A DNA stretch of 64,000 nucleotides from Trichomonas vaginalis G3. Lineage: Eukaryota > Parabasalia > Trichomonadida > Trichomonadidae. The stretch is taken from contig NC_067204.1 of assembly GCF_026262505.1 (NCBI RefSeq), positions 23,901,300 to 23,965,299 on the forward strand. Reading direction: 5' to 3'. The position numbers were made by a program, and so were the translations under genes. A model generated the notes under the pieces. It was not told where the DNA came from. It saw only the letters and a list, made by a program, of their open reading frames with translations, and ran no database searches. Below, piece by piece: positions 51,652 to 62,565 of this stretch (positions within the stretch are counted from its first letter, which is position 1; each line of letters begins with the position of its first letter).

Positions 51652-54600
51652 TTATGTGTCATAATAGAACCCACTCGGACCAAGCTTTACTTTCTTCCTG
51701 ACTGAGTTTTTAACTCTTCTTTTTCCTTCATTGCCACTACTTTCACTAGATGAAGTTACTTCTTCACTATTTTCACTTTGTTCTACTCTTCTTCTTTGGT
51801 GTCGCTTTTGGTAACTTGCCCTCTGCTTCAAGTTGTTGCATCTTTGCCTCATGTTCACCTAGTATGTTGTAAATTTCCCATGTCCTTTTTGCCTTTGGGC
51901 TCTGGTCGCCCATCTCAGGTAACCTATATCCTAGAAAGATTTTGTCATAGTTTGTATTTGAGTCTTCGCGTATTGTTTGCATGACTCTTTCCTGAGTTTC
52001 CGGTTCAAGCTCTTCAAACAGAGCTTGTCCATATGGAATAAGCTCGTTTCCAAATATATGTTTTTGTAGCCATTCTGGTTTTCTTTCCATGTTACCAATA
52101 ATATCTTTTGTGAATGGGAAAGCTTTTACCCAATGTTTCAGTCTTGCGTCATTTATTTCTGTAGTTGGTTTTATTTTGTCAAGGAACATGTTTTTCAATA
52201 CTAACATTTCATTTGGTACTGTCCATTTGAGTTTTCTTAAATATTCATCCCTTCTCGGTTCATTGTCTGCAAAGTAAGTTTTTATGACATTTTGTAAACT
52301 TTCGTTTGCAAGGTCATGTACAATAGGTTCTCTTCCTTCTGTCTCCCTAACTTTCTTTCTAAACTCTTCACCAAATATACCATCTCTATGGTTCTGTGTA
52401 GTTCTTTGAGATAAATGTTCTAGAACGTCAGGTGTTATATTTCCATCAGCCATGTTCATTTCATACTGGTTCAAAATATCTGCCTCTTTCATATCTTTCA
52501 ATGGCATTAAAGCCGCGCTGAAAATACCAGCTATATCTGGTTCACCATTCACTTCCATTGCGTCTACAACCTCTTGGAATTGAGGTTGTAAGTTTATGAA
52601 CCACCTATCCGGATTAGCTTTATGACCCCATCTCATTGTAGTTCCATAGTCTGCAGAAACAAAAGTAGGTTTGTTTCCATATTGGTTAGGTTCTGAATGA
52701 ACTTTAAACAATGTTTCATTTCTATATGTTTTGTTGAAATTTAACCTTTTATTTTCACCGAGTTCAGCCAAAGATTGAACGTTATATGGTCGTAAGTAAA
52801 AAGGATTGTTGTATTTGCGTACATTTTCTTTCAGTACTTCCATTCTATGCTGAATATTTTCATCTGGTGTTGGAGTCTTTTGTATGTCGGCAAACATTTT
52901 TCGATATTCTTCTACTATGTCAGCCGAATTTTTTTTAGACTCTTGGAAAGATTCCATATTCACCTCATACTCTTGTTGAGGGTCAAGATTTTTCGGCTGT
53001 TCCAAATCTTCATCTAGTTCTGTGAAGTTAGTTTCCAAAGGAGGGACTTGTTCGTTTCCTTCAGGCTCTTCTAGCTGTTGTTGCTGAACTATTTCTTCCA
53101 TGTCTGGTTGTATCTGAACTTCTTCCTGTGGAGTTTCTTGTACCTCATCTGCTGGCATTTCATATATTCCGAGACCGTTTTTAACAAGTTCCCTATCTAA
53201 GTCATCCGGACTCATAAACCTTTCTTCTTTCGTTCCGTCTCTATTTTTTACGCGTTTCATGAAGAGAGTTGAATTGTCATTTAGCTCTGACACCAAATAT
53301 CTCGGAGTAAATTCAGTCATGTCATTTGGATGATATGCTATTAAATCATATCCCTTAGCGAGCTTGTATTTTCCAGGTTTGAAATTATATCCCATTTGGT
53401 GCTGAGCCATAAAGCTAAATAGGTTCGGGTCAGTATTTCCTTCCTTGAACTTTCTAATAGCTTCTTTATATCTGTCACTAAAGTCAAGAGTATCTGGGTA
53501 ACCATAATCTTCCTTTAGCATTTTTAAGAATTCTTGGTTTCCTTGTTCTCTACTTCTTTTATGTCCTTGCTCTGTTTGTGGTTGTTGTTGTGCAGGATTT
53601 TGAACTGTTGGTTGCTGTGCTGGTTGTGGAGGTGGTTGTTGTGCAGTGTTTGGAACTGTTGGTTGTGGTGCAGTGTTTTGAACTGTTGGTTGTTGTGTTG
53701 GTTGTTGTGTTGGTTTTGGTGCATGCCTGTGTCTGTGTCCATGTGACGATGTAAATGTTTTAGGTAGTCCTGGTGCAGGTGCTTCTCTTGGAGGGTTTGG
53801 TGGTATATAAGTTCCACTAGCTAGTATATAAGTTCCACCAGCTGGCACATATGTTCCATCTGCAGCATAATGTCCTACCTGACTTTTCGTTTTTAAGAAA
53901 GCATTTACTAGGTCTGTTTTGGTCTGTTGTAACTCTTTTTCTTGACTTTCCACAACAGTTGCTCTAACGGCGTCATAGGCACTTTGAACTGCCTGTCTCG
54001 TTGCTGCATCTGTTATTTTCGTCATATTTTGTGCTACTTCTCTTAACTCTTTGTCGAAACCTTCAGACTTCAGTTTCTTTCCAGATGAGAAGTCGTTCAC
54101 TAGTTTCACCTTACTATGAAGAGCTTCGAAGGCGTTCTTAAAGTCAGCATTCATTAAAGCTTCATTTGAACTGTCTTCATCCGCTTGTATTTTTGTCCTT
54201 ATTGACCCTATAAGTTGGGCTGCTTTAGCGTTGGCTTGGGCATCTAACCAGTCATTGTTAGCTTTTATATATTCTGCGCTTTTCATTGCCTTTTGCATGG
54301 CTGCGTCGTTATTTTTACTTTCTTGTGCTAAGTTTTCATACTGTACGGTTTGGTTTTGCAACTGTAAAAGTTTTTCTGCCTTTACATTTGCTTCAACTTC
54401 TTTTTTATACTCATCGCTATCCATATATGTCTTCAGGGCTTTTTGTTTTATCTCTTCATCTTTCAGTACTTTATATTGAGTAGTATGGTTTTTCAAATTT
54501 ATAACATCTTGTTCCATTTTTGCTACTTCTGCTGCTTTTTCTGACACTTTTTTCGCATATTCCTCTGTACTTAGTTCTTTCAGTTGTTCTTCTTTCTTCT

Positions 54601-55000
54601 TTTTCTCTACGTTTAACTCATTGAGTTTCTTTGTGTGTCTGTCATATTCTAGTTTCTTTTCGTTTTCACTTATTTGTTTCTGTATGTCTATGTTTGACTT
54701 TTTGACATCTGTTATTTGATTTTTGAGTGAACTCAAATTCATTTGACTTTGAGGGTTATAAGCTGTTCCGTCTGCAGCTCCACCATAGCCTGCCATTTTC
54801 GCTAAAAGTGCCGCTCTTAAACCTCCACTCTGTGCACCAATAACTCGGTTTAAAAGCATAGGATTGCTTGACATTTGTTGCAACATAGTGGGGTCATTCA
54901 TTATTTGTTGTTGCAACTGTTGTTGTGGTGTCAGTTTTACTATTGGATGTTTCAATGCTCCCTTCCTCTTACGTATATTCTTACGTAGCTTACGTGGCAT
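51652..55000 (-). CDS. Giant coiled-coil/Pro-Gln-rich protein (Maverick copy 2)
   Basis: The main frame (51773-55000) gives 1,075 residues. A basic head (MPRKLRKNIRKRKGALKHP) is followed by a Gln/Met-rich segment with NPMLLNRVIGAQSGGL. A long Lys/Glu/Ala coiled coil (about residues 90-370) and a Pro/Gln/Thr low-complexity linker (about 400-480) come next. After an acidic middle, a globular C-terminal half contains RWFINLQPQFQEVVDAM and MERKPEWLQKHIFGNE. It lies directly behind the capsid-type gene in both copies. A structural, scaffold or tape-like role is inferred; no enzyme domain is seen. The end of the region (51652-51772) holds a further short piece resembling the C-terminus in copy 1. 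Confidence 0.65.
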
Positions 55001-55211
55001 TTTAAGTGAAGTTAAAAAGCGGTTTTTGACAGATGTTTATATGACACTTTTGTTCAGCACAAAAAACTACTCGGTCAAAGTGTTGTCAGTTTTGTAAAAT
55101 AACCGTCCTATCTCATTCTATAAGGGGGAAAGTCTTCTCAAAGTATACTTCCTTGGAACGCCCGTAACTTTTCCTGTAGCGACGATAGACCCTTACTTGT
55201 CCGGACAAAGT

Positions 55212-55275
55212 TATACTAAACATCTTCAGGGCTAGAGGGCACGAAGTGCCTGGAAGCCCCACTACCTTTTTTTTT
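55212..55275. repeat. Right terminal inverted repeat of Maverick copy 2
   Basis: TATACTAAACATCTTC to CCCCACTACC plus a T run. Complementary to 32697-32771, and a direct match to the end of copy 1 at 5975-6062. Confidence 0.9.
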
Positions 55276-55281
55276 TATTAT
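55276..55281. repeat. Candidate 6-bp target duplication, right (TATTAT)
   Basis: Matches 32691-32696. Tentative because of low complexity. Confidence 0.45.
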
Positions 55282-55869
55282 AAAAAAGAAAAAATAATGC
55301 ACGTTAAAATTTTTCTTTCTTGATTTTTTACAAAATCTACTTAGAATTATGCAAAATATGACTAAATAATTATAAATTTCAAGTTAAATTTTAATTTTGA
55401 TAAATAATTTAAATTTCAAAATATCAAGTTCGGTTCGACTATGTATGTAGTAATTCCTCAATAAAGTGCCAAAACCCTATTAAAATATATGAACATTTTC
55501 AACATTTTAATGTTTTTATTTAAAAATTTGATGGAATATGAGCTTCAAACAATTATTATGTAAATAAAAATAATTAAATATATGTATTTATTCGTATTAC
55601 AACCGTAGTAAGTCGATTCTTCCTTTCTTCTACTGAGTTTTGAATTTGATTTCGAATTGTAAAGAGATTCAAAGGGAAAATACTAGCGGATAAAAACTAC
55701 CTCCATGAAAGGGTCATAATGGAGTCAAGTTGTATTTTTTGATATTTTTTTGCTTTTCGAGCCTAAAGAGGTAGCCAAGATAATGCCTAAAAATAAGGTT
55801 CTAAATTCTGAAGTTTACATGATCCTCTCGTGTGCACCCTTAATATCAAAAGAATAAATAAAAAAGAGT
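55282..55869. other. AT-rich intergenic region right of Maverick copy 2
   Basis: Host flank without a supported gene. The 3' end of the RBBP6-like gene lies just beyond. Confidence 0.5.
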
Positions 55870-57477
55870 TTATTTTCTACGGCGATCTCTGTTTCTTCCT
55901 CTATCACGATCTCTATCTCTTCCTCTGTCGCGATCTCTATCTCTGTCTCTATCTCTATCCCTGTCTCTGTCACGATCTCTATCTCTGTCTTTTCTGTCGC
56001 GATCCCTATCTCTATCCCTGTCTCTGTCATCTCTATGTCTGTCTCTTCCTCTGTCGCGATCTCTATCTCTATCCCTGTCCCTGTCTCTATCATCATCATC
56101 GTCTCTTCTTCTTTCTCTATCTCTGTCATCTCTCCTTCTTTCTCTATCCCTATCTCTGTCTCTGTCCCTGTCGCGATCTCTATCTCTGTCTCTATCCCTG
56201 TCTCTGTCATCATTTCTTGAACGTGGTTTATCATCTTCGTCTCTTGATCTGACTCTATCTTCATCTCTTGTTCGAACTCTTTCGTCATCTCTTGTTCTGA
56301 CTCTTTCGTCTTCATCCCTTGTTCTAACTCTCTCATCGCTTCTTGTTCTGACCATCTCGTCATCTCTTGTTCGAACTCTTTCGTCATCTCTTGTTCTGAC
56401 CCTTTCATCATCCCTTGTTCTGACTCTGTCGTCTCTTGTTCGAACTCTTTCATCTCTGTTCCTTCTGGGCTCGACTGGATCATCTCTTGACCTTTCTCTG
56501 TCATCTCTGGATCTCGGCCTGTCATCTCTTGTACGTGGAGTATCATCTCTGTGTCTTTGTTCACCTGTTGCTGGTTTATCAGGGATTTTGAATTCTTGAA
56601 CTTCTTCATGATGAACTGAGCGCTCGTGCTGCTCATCTCTGTTCTGTTCGGACATCTTGTTGAACTCTTCGGTTGTTTTCAGCTTGTTGACATCGAATTT
56701 CTGCCATTCTTTGATTTCATTTCGTAATTGAGTGGCGGGAGTAAGCATTGATGGGACAATACCTGTTCTACGGCAGTCTTTGTTGGGACAACGCTGATCT
56801 TCATTGAGAAGAGCTTCCGTAATACAAGAATCGCAGTAAGCAACTTTACAACATGGAGTTAATGTAGCGTGAGTCATGATTCTGTTGCAGATTGGACACA
56901 TCCAACGCTGAAGATCTTCAAGGGTCCATCTGTTTCTTGCAAATGGTGGATCTTCTGGACGCTGAAAATACGCAACTTCATTATATGGCAAAATAATTTT
57001 GCCTTGTAATGGACGTAAGATGTACGAGCGAGGAATATTTTGTCTCTTGTAAAAGAATTCATCTTCTTGCTTTCTTGCTTCAAGTTTGTTTAATGAATTT
57101 TCATCTGGAACTTCTTCTGCAGCAGCTTGAGCTTCAGCTGCAAGTTTAGCTGCTTGTTCTTCAGCTGTTTGATCTTGTTGTGGTGCTGCTTGCTCAGCTG
57201 GCTGTGCAACTGGTTTTGTTTCTAAATAAATCTTGGAAGTTAAAGGTACACGATAAACAATTACTGATGTATTTCTGTTAATAAATTCGTATTCGTTTTT
57301 ATAAACTTCTCCAGTTTGTCTATTTTTAACAACTAAAGTAACATTATCTTGATCAGCAAGCTGCTCTTGTTCTTTGATTTGATTAATAAGCTGTTTAAGA
57401 GCAACGGTGGATTGGTTAATTGTTACATAAGATGATTTCTTTTTACTACAAAAACAATACTCAATCCTTGACCGCAT
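55870..57477 (-). CDS. RBBP6/Mpe1-like protein: DWNN domain, RING/U-box and Arg-Asp-rich tail
   Basis: This 535-residue frame has a ubiquitin-like DWNN domain at about residues 4-82 (IEYCFCSKKKSSYVTI ... FINRNTSVIVYRVP), aligning with the IHYKFKS...IPKNSSVIVRRIP pattern of RBBP6. An Ala/Gln/Glu-rich linker follows. A RING/U-box at about 190-237 has CPIC, PCC, YCDSC and CPNKDC ligands. The last 230 residues are dominated by RD/RE dipeptides with blocks such as ERVRTRDD, an RS-like nuclear tail. Known homologues act as E3 ubiquitin ligases and in mRNA 3' end processing. The CCHC zinc knuckle usually found between DWNN and RING is absent. Location is probably nuclear. The start Met is followed directly by the DWNN domain, so it is plausible. 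Confidence 0.85.
   Translation of the reverse strand: MRSRIEYCFCSKKKSSYVTINQSTVALKQLINQIKEQEQLADQDNVTLVVKNRQTGEVYKNEYEFINRNTSVIVYRVPLTSKIYLETKPVAQPAEQAAPQQDQTAEEQAAKLAAEAQAAAEEVPDENSLNKLEARKQEDEFFYKRQNIPRSYILRPLQGKIILPYNEVAYFQRPEDPPFARNRWTLEDLQRWMCPICNRIMTHATLTPCCKVAYCDSCITEALLNEDQRCPNKDCRRTGIVPSMLTPATQLRNEIKEWQKFDVNKLKTTEEFNKMSEQNRDEQHERSVHHEEVQEFKIPDKPATGEQRHRDDTPRTRDDRPRSRDDRERSRDDPVEPRRNRDERVRTRDDRVRTRDDERVRTRDDERVRTRDDEMVRTRSDERVRTRDEDERVRTRDDERVRTRDEDRVRSRDEDDKPRSRNDDRDRDRDRDRDRDRDRDRDRDRERRRDDRDRERRRDDDDDRDRDRDRDRDRDRGRDRHRDDRDRDRDRDRDRKDRDRDRDRDRDRDRDRDRDRDRGRDRDRDRGRNRDRRRK
55886..56215. repeat. Low-complexity CTCTATC/CTGTCT coding repeat
   Basis: Degenerate 6- and 12-bp pyrimidine-rich repeats encode the alternating Arg-Asp tail on the minus strand. 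They also open long false frames on the other strands. Confidence 0.85.
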
Positions 57478-58488
57478 TAAAAAATTTAAGAAAACAAAAT
57501 TCGATTATATTAATCACATATCCTTATCATTCAAATTATAACGATTTTTCGACTGGAAAGTGCGGCAAATTCAAATTTTTAGTAGGAATTCGAACAATCC
57601 GAATTAAACTCATTGAAAAGAGGCTAAACACATTAGTTTTAGCTATCTCTAGGAATTTTATACAAATCCTAGGATAATCCCATTTCAAATATCCTTTTCT
57701 TATAAGATAAGGATTCATTCTCTCTAAAGAAGTTATCTGAATCAATCAAAATACATTATTAGTATTATATACTTATATGGCGATGCACGCGCTAATCATA
57801 ACTAAAACCAACATAGATAACAATATTCTATCTGATGTAGAGTAGTTGGATTCATGACTTAATGAAAAAGAAACAATAAGTTGGCACTGAAAAAAGATAC
57901 TCACTGTAATTTCATGATATATTAAACACTAAAATTAAAAATCCAACATAAGTAAAGGGGATATAATTTTGATTACCACACAACTGAATAATACTCATGA
58001 TTGTGCATAAAACCAAATTCTCAAATGATGGCGAAATTCATTTACATGACTGTAAAATTATTTTGATTTCTACCAATCAAGGCAGCAATCAACATAAGGC
58101 TCTATCAAGGGCTCATAGAAGCACAAAAAATGACAAATAAACATAAAATAAACGATATAATTAATCCTTTTTTCGATAAGATATCATTGCATATTAGAAT
58201 TAAACTAATATAGACTGGAGAAAAGATGTACTAGTATATTTCATTGGGCTGTACATTATGTAATACGCAACAACTATCATCTATTCGCTTATATTGATAT
58301 AGAGTTTTATGCAGAAAATTTGCTACAGATTGAATTTGAATAAAAAAAATTTTTGCTTTTAAAATAACGTGTAAAATATTTTCAATAAATGCCTAATTTT
58401 AAAGGGCAATCATTCCAGCAATCAATAAACCCACGAATAATTTTGAATAGATTTTTTTTTTCGATCCCCAGAAAATCATAGGTTTATC
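57478..58488. promoter_or_regulatory. Divergent intergenic region between the RBBP6-like and PDE genes
   Basis: About 1 kb of AT-rich DNA separates the two start codons. An initiator for the PDE gene lies at its right end. No gene or repeat is supported inside. Confidence 0.5.
58476..58480 (+). promoter_or_regulatory. Trichomonad-type initiator (TCATA) of the PDE gene
   Basis: TCATA matches the T. vaginalis initiator consensus TCA(C/T)(A/T), with the presumed start A 11 bases before the ATG. This fits the very short leaders of trichomonad mRNAs. Confidence 0.55.
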
Positions 58489-61400
58489 ATGAGTAACATC
58501 AAACCTATGAGAGTACGAAGCATCGCTGATCAGCTTAACGTCGTAGCGAGGCAGTCGGTGCTACAGAATCCTCAAAATCCATATATTGCATTGAAAAAAT
58601 CAGAATCAAATGAATTTTTTTCAACAAGATCGCTTACAAAAGGCTCAAAAGTCAATCTACTTAAGAACAATCAAATCAAGCTACCTCCTTTGAAGGGTGA
58701 AGATAAATCAGAGACTTCTTCTAAACTTGATATTGTTGAGGCGTTAGAGAAGAAAGAACCTATTAAGCCAACTACTGATCCTAAACAAGATCAAGTACAG
58801 ATCGGCTACTTCAAATTACAGCAGCAATGGGAAATGCAAAATAAATTTGCAAAAATAACAGAAAAATTTTTCAAAGAATGTTATCTTAAACCTTTACATG
58901 AAGCTCTCGAACAAACTCTTATCCCTGTATTCAAAGCAGCTACAGTAACCTTTTGGCAGGATATTCCGTCAATACATTTATTATATTCACCACGTCTTCA
59001 AGTTACTGTCTCACATTCAGACGGTTTAGTCGGATATACGTTTTTCACTCGCAAATTCCTAAAAATCGAACGCGCTTGTTCACATTCTGCATATAAAGAA
59101 GGTGTAGACTCAAAGATCTGCCCAGGCCAAACACCAGTATACATATTCCCACTATGGGATTACAACGATAACGTTTGCGCTGTCGTGGAAGTTACTAGAA
59201 CTTCAAAAGATCCATTCTTTGATGCCGAGAACGACGCTTTCATTCAATTCTTCTCAGAACAATTTAAGATACACAGCAAATGGTTATTCCCAGTCGAAAT
59301 ACCTCACAGCTTGATTATTGAGCTTGGCCAAGTTATGGAACTCGAACAGTTCCTTCTTTTGTTCCAGAAGAGAATCCATACATTCTTCAATTGCAGAATC
59401 GCAGAAATATGGCGATATAATATACGAACAAACAAAATGGATAGATTTATTAACGATAGAAAAGATATTGACCCAGGAAGGGCCGGAATCGTCGGTGATG
59501 CATTCAGCAGAGAATGTACAATCAATGTACAAAATACTAAAATGCAATCTAGCTACATACAATACTTAGATGGAGATTCCGAAGAATCCGCACTGATTGT
59601 ACCAATCATTGATACAAGATTAGCCATGAAATGGGCTGTCTGTCTCCGTGGCTCTAAAAATTTCCCTGTATTTACTTCAGCAGATGAAGAATTACTTGGA
59701 CTTATGACTCCATACTTGGCGTTGTCACTAGAAAACGCAGACAAATACAGTAGCGCGCTCCTAGGTAATGCTCGTGAGTCTTTGGAGCACCATTGCGTGT
59801 TTGGTCTTCAAAAGATCGCATCTTTAATCAACGAAGCAGCGGAAACGAAGGTCATTCTCAACGAAGCACTCGAAAACATCGAAAAACTTACAAGCGCAGA
59901 TAGAGTTCTTCTCTTCCAATACGATAAAGATACTGATAATTACGTTGTCAGCGCATATATCGGATCAAAAGACCCTCCGAATCCAATTTCCAAAGACCAC
60001 GGTATCGTAGGTAAGACATTCAACTCCAAGGAGATCATAAATCTCACAGAAGCCTATGAAGATCCAAATTTCGATAACGCAATCGACTTACAGACCCAAT
60101 ATAAGACCAAAACACTATTATCAGTACCTGTTATGAACAACCGTCTTGAAGTTATTGCTGTTCTCCAGATGATAAATAGAAAGGACGGCCAACCTTTCTC
60201 ACAAACTGACTTTAATTACATGAAAATCTTCTCAATCATGTTCGGATTGCTCCTGGATAACCAGCAGATGTACTCAGTATCAACATCGGCTAACAGGCAG
60301 CTCTCCTCCTTCATTTCTGTTTCAACTGCCCTGTCATCTAATCAAAATGTGAAACAAATTTTGTCAGAAATACTTCAGAACGCAAGAGTGACCATCAATG
60401 CAGAACGTTCTTCCCTTTTCTTGCTCGATAACGTCGTAAATACTTTAACTTCTTATTTGGTCGATGGCGGAAAGATGCCACAGTCAATTCCTTTGTCACA
60501 CGGTATCGCAGCGACCGCAGTTAAACAGAAAATCTCGATCGTTATCCAAGATGCTTATCATGATCCACGATTCAACAAAATGATCGACTTCCATACCGGT
60601 TTCAAGACCAAATCATTGATAGCTGTACCAGTTATCACTTCCGATGGCACAGTTATCGGTGTAGCCGAAATGTTGAATAAACAAGAAGGAATCTTCACTC
60701 AATCCGACCAAACATTGCTTGAATCCTTCTCCACGTTTGCTGCCTTACTTCTAGAAAAGCGCAGACTTAAGGATATCACAGAAAAAGGTACAGCTCAGAT
60801 CGAAATGTCGAAATGGATTGGAGAATTCGAGAGATCAACCTATACAACACCAACCAAGCTTCGTGTACCAGAAGCCAAGCAAGATGTCCTTAAATCTCTC
60901 GATTTCTTCGCTATTGATTGGAATGGTATCGGATTATTCCAAATTGCCTTCTTTGTATTCAACGATTTCGGACTTTTGGAGCGTTTCCAGATCACGAACG
61001 ACCTATTCTTTACGTTCTTGTACAGATTACGTGAAGCATACAACGAACCACCATACCATAACTGGATCCATGCCATAGATGTACTCCAATACATCTCTTA
61101 CCAAGTAAGAATTACGAATTCACACAAAATTTTGACACAATTTGAATTACTTGCTGTTTGTGTCGCTGCTTTATGCCATGATGCAGGCCACCAAGGCTTA
61201 AACAACGCGTTCAATGTTAATGCTGAGACTCCTTTAGGTATTTTGTTCAAAGACCAGTCCGTCATGGAAACATTCCATTGTACAGTGGCCATCAGAATTT
61301 TGTCACAGCCGGAGACAAATTTGTTCCATTCATTGAATACTAAGGAATTAACGGTTATTTGGAAGTGGATTATTCACCTCATTTTAGCCACTGATATGGC

Positions 61401-61899
61401 TTTCCACTTCAAATTGATCAAACAAGGAAATGAAGCATTGGAAGCAGGTGTTATCAATCTGAAAGAAGAAGCACATAGATTGATGTGTATGGAGTTAGTT
61501 ATGAAAGTTTCGGATATTTCCAATGTGTCAAGACCATTTAAATACGCTGATAAATGGTGTGAAGTTTTGTCAGAAGAATTCTGGAGACAAGGTGATAAAG
61601 AAAAGGAGCTCGGACTTCCTTATTCAGGACCTTTGATGAATAGAGAAGGCCAGAACAAACCAAAGGGCCAAGTTGGTTTCTACAACTTCGTTTGTTTGCC
61701 TCTTTACACTTTGATCGCAAGAATTTTCCCTGAATTGACTGTAAACTTGGAATCAGTCAAATCTAACTTGGCACAGTGGGTCAAGTTGGTGGAAGAACAG
61801 GAGAAGGCTCAGGCTGCTCAGGCATCTTCGAATAATGATGCTAAACCTGAGTCAAATTCACCTCCTCCAGTTGAAACTGCAAGGAAAGATGAAAAATAA
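58489..61899 (+). CDS. Cyclic nucleotide phosphodiesterase with tandem GAF domains, 1,136 aa
   Basis: After a basic, disordered N-terminus come four GAF-like modules at about residues 128-270, 278-415, 443-602 and 605-760. The last two are the best conserved (SVPVMN...VIAVLQMINR and AVPVITSDGTVIGVAEMLNK). The class I PDE catalytic domain covers about 800-1105: HNWIHAIDV (about 858-866) and HDAGHQGLNN (about 897-906) supply metal ligands. ATDMAFHF (about 967-974), SDISNVSRP (about 1008-1016) and the nucleotide-clamping Gln in QVGFYNF (about 1061) follow. The enzyme hydrolyses cAMP and/or cGMP; the GAF modules probably bind a cyclic nucleotide. No membrane segment is seen, so it is likely cytosolic. 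The 30-residue tail is Ala/Ser/Pro-rich. Frame intact. Confidence 0.93.
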   Translation: MSNIKPMRVRSIADQLNVVARQSVLQNPQNPYIALKKSESNEFFSTRSLTKGSKVNLLKNNQIKLPPLKGEDKSETSSKLDIVEALEKKEPIKPTTDPKQDQVQIGYFKLQQQWEMQNKFAKITEKFFKECYLKPLHEALEQTLIPVFKAATVTFWQDIPSIHLLYSPRLQVTVSHSDGLVGYTFFTRKFLKIERACSHSAYKEGVDSKICPGQTPVYIFPLWDYNDNVCAVVEVTRTSKDPFFDAENDAFIQFFSEQFKIHSKWLFPVEIPHSLIIELGQVMELEQFLLLFQKRIHTFFNCRIAEIWRYNIRTNKMDRFINDRKDIDPGRAGIVGDAFSRECTINVQNTKMQSSYIQYLDGDSEESALIVPIIDTRLAMKWAVCLRGSKNFPVFTSADEELLGLMTPYLALSLENADKYSSALLGNARESLEHHCVFGLQKIASLINEAAETKVILNEALENIEKLTSADRVLLFQYDKDTDNYVVSAYIGSKDPPNPISKDHGIVGKTFNSKEIINLTEAYEDPNFDNAIDLQTQYKTKTLLSVPVMNNRLEVIAVLQMINRKDGQPFSQTDFNYMKIFSIMFGLLLDNQQMYSVSTSANRQLSSFISVSTALSSNQNVKQILSEILQNARVTINAERSSLFLLDNVVNTLTSYLVDGGKMPQSIPLSHGIAATAVKQKISIVIQDAYHDPRFNKMIDFHTGFKTKSLIAVPVITSDGTVIGVAEMLNKQEGIFTQSDQTLLESFSTFAALLLEKRRLKDITEKGTAQIEMSKWIGEFERSTYTTPTKLRVPEAKQDVLKSLDFFAIDWNGIGLFQIAFFVFNDFGLLERFQITNDLFFTFLYRLREAYNEPPYHNWIHAIDVLQYISYQVRITNSHKILTQFELLAVCVAALCHDAGHQGLNNAFNVNAETPLGILFKDQSVMETFHCTVAIRILSQPETNLFHSLNTKELTVIWKWIIHLILATDMAFHFKLIKQGNEALEAGVINLKEEAHRLMCMELVMKVSDISNVSRPFKYADKWCEVLSEEFWRQGDKEKELGLPYSGPLMNREGQNKPKGQVGFYNFVCLPLYTLIARIFPELTVNLESVKSNLAQWVKLVEEQEKAQAAQASSNNDAKPESNSPPPVETARKDEK

Positions 61900-62565
61900 T
61901 ATCTTTTCCGAAATGCCTTCAAAAAATTGAGAGAATTGTATAGTTTACACGGAATGAATATGAAAAATTCTTAGAATTGTTAGAAGATATATCTTGATTA
62001 GTTTATTTTAGTTCTTTTATTGTTATATTTTTATTTGCATCGTTTTTTTATTTATTATTTTTTTCTATTGATATTTTTTAATAAAATTTTCATGTCTTTT
62101 ATTACTTCCTAATAATTGTTTAACCTATAATTAGCTATTCATGGCATGTTCTTCAATATATATTAATCAATTTGATTCAGATACAAATAAGTTACTTCCT
62201 TCGAACCAAAACATTGACATAAACTCTAGCTATAGGCTATTATCATATAGCATATATATGAGGAAGGCTGAGTTATAACATCACCTTGAATTAACTCAAG
62301 AAGTCTCTTAAATCTCGGTTTATGATATTCTCGGAAAGTAAATTGAGTTAGTTCTATGTTTGTGTGAACATATATAAGGGAATCAAATGAGGTAATTCAA
62401 CTATATTATTATATTTCCAAATCATAATGATTACAAAAGAAATGTATCATAGTATTGATATTTTTGTCTTTTGATGTTAAATAAATCATATTATGTTTAT
62501 TGTAAATACAAATTTTACATGATATCAAAAAAGACAACAAAATAACATCTGTATGATAGATCAAA
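61900..62565. other. AT-rich intergenic region between convergent genes
   Basis: It holds the 3' ends of the PDE and glycosyltransferase-like genes. I see no gene in it. Confidence 0.5.

Larger units (their letters stand above)
32697..55275. mobile_element. Maverick/Polinton copy 2, both ends present, broken inside
   Basis: This is a virus-like element of about 22.6 kb bounded by terminal inverted repeats (A-run + GGTAGTGGGG at left; CCCCACTACC + T-run at right). Parts seen: adenine methyltransferase, small membrane and amphipathic proteins, minor-capsid-like gene and a duplicate, phage-collar-like fibre, integrase, 310-aa gene between inverted repeat arrays, two KilA-N type genes, packaging ATPase, SF3-type helicase, capsid-type genes and the giant coiled-coil gene. 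It has both ends but is not intact: about ten or more breaks by my reading. Similarity to copy 1 is very high, so the insertion is recent. Confidence 0.9.

Noticed and set aside
32697-55275. Protein-primed DNA polymerase and adenovirus-type protease
   Set aside because: Looked for because Polintons usually have them; no polymerase Asp motifs or Cys/His protease pattern could be read in any frame.
55815-56636. 273-aa Glu/Thr/Ile-rich frame
   Set aside because: Alternative-frame shadow of the Arg-Asp repeat tail of the RBBP6-like gene.
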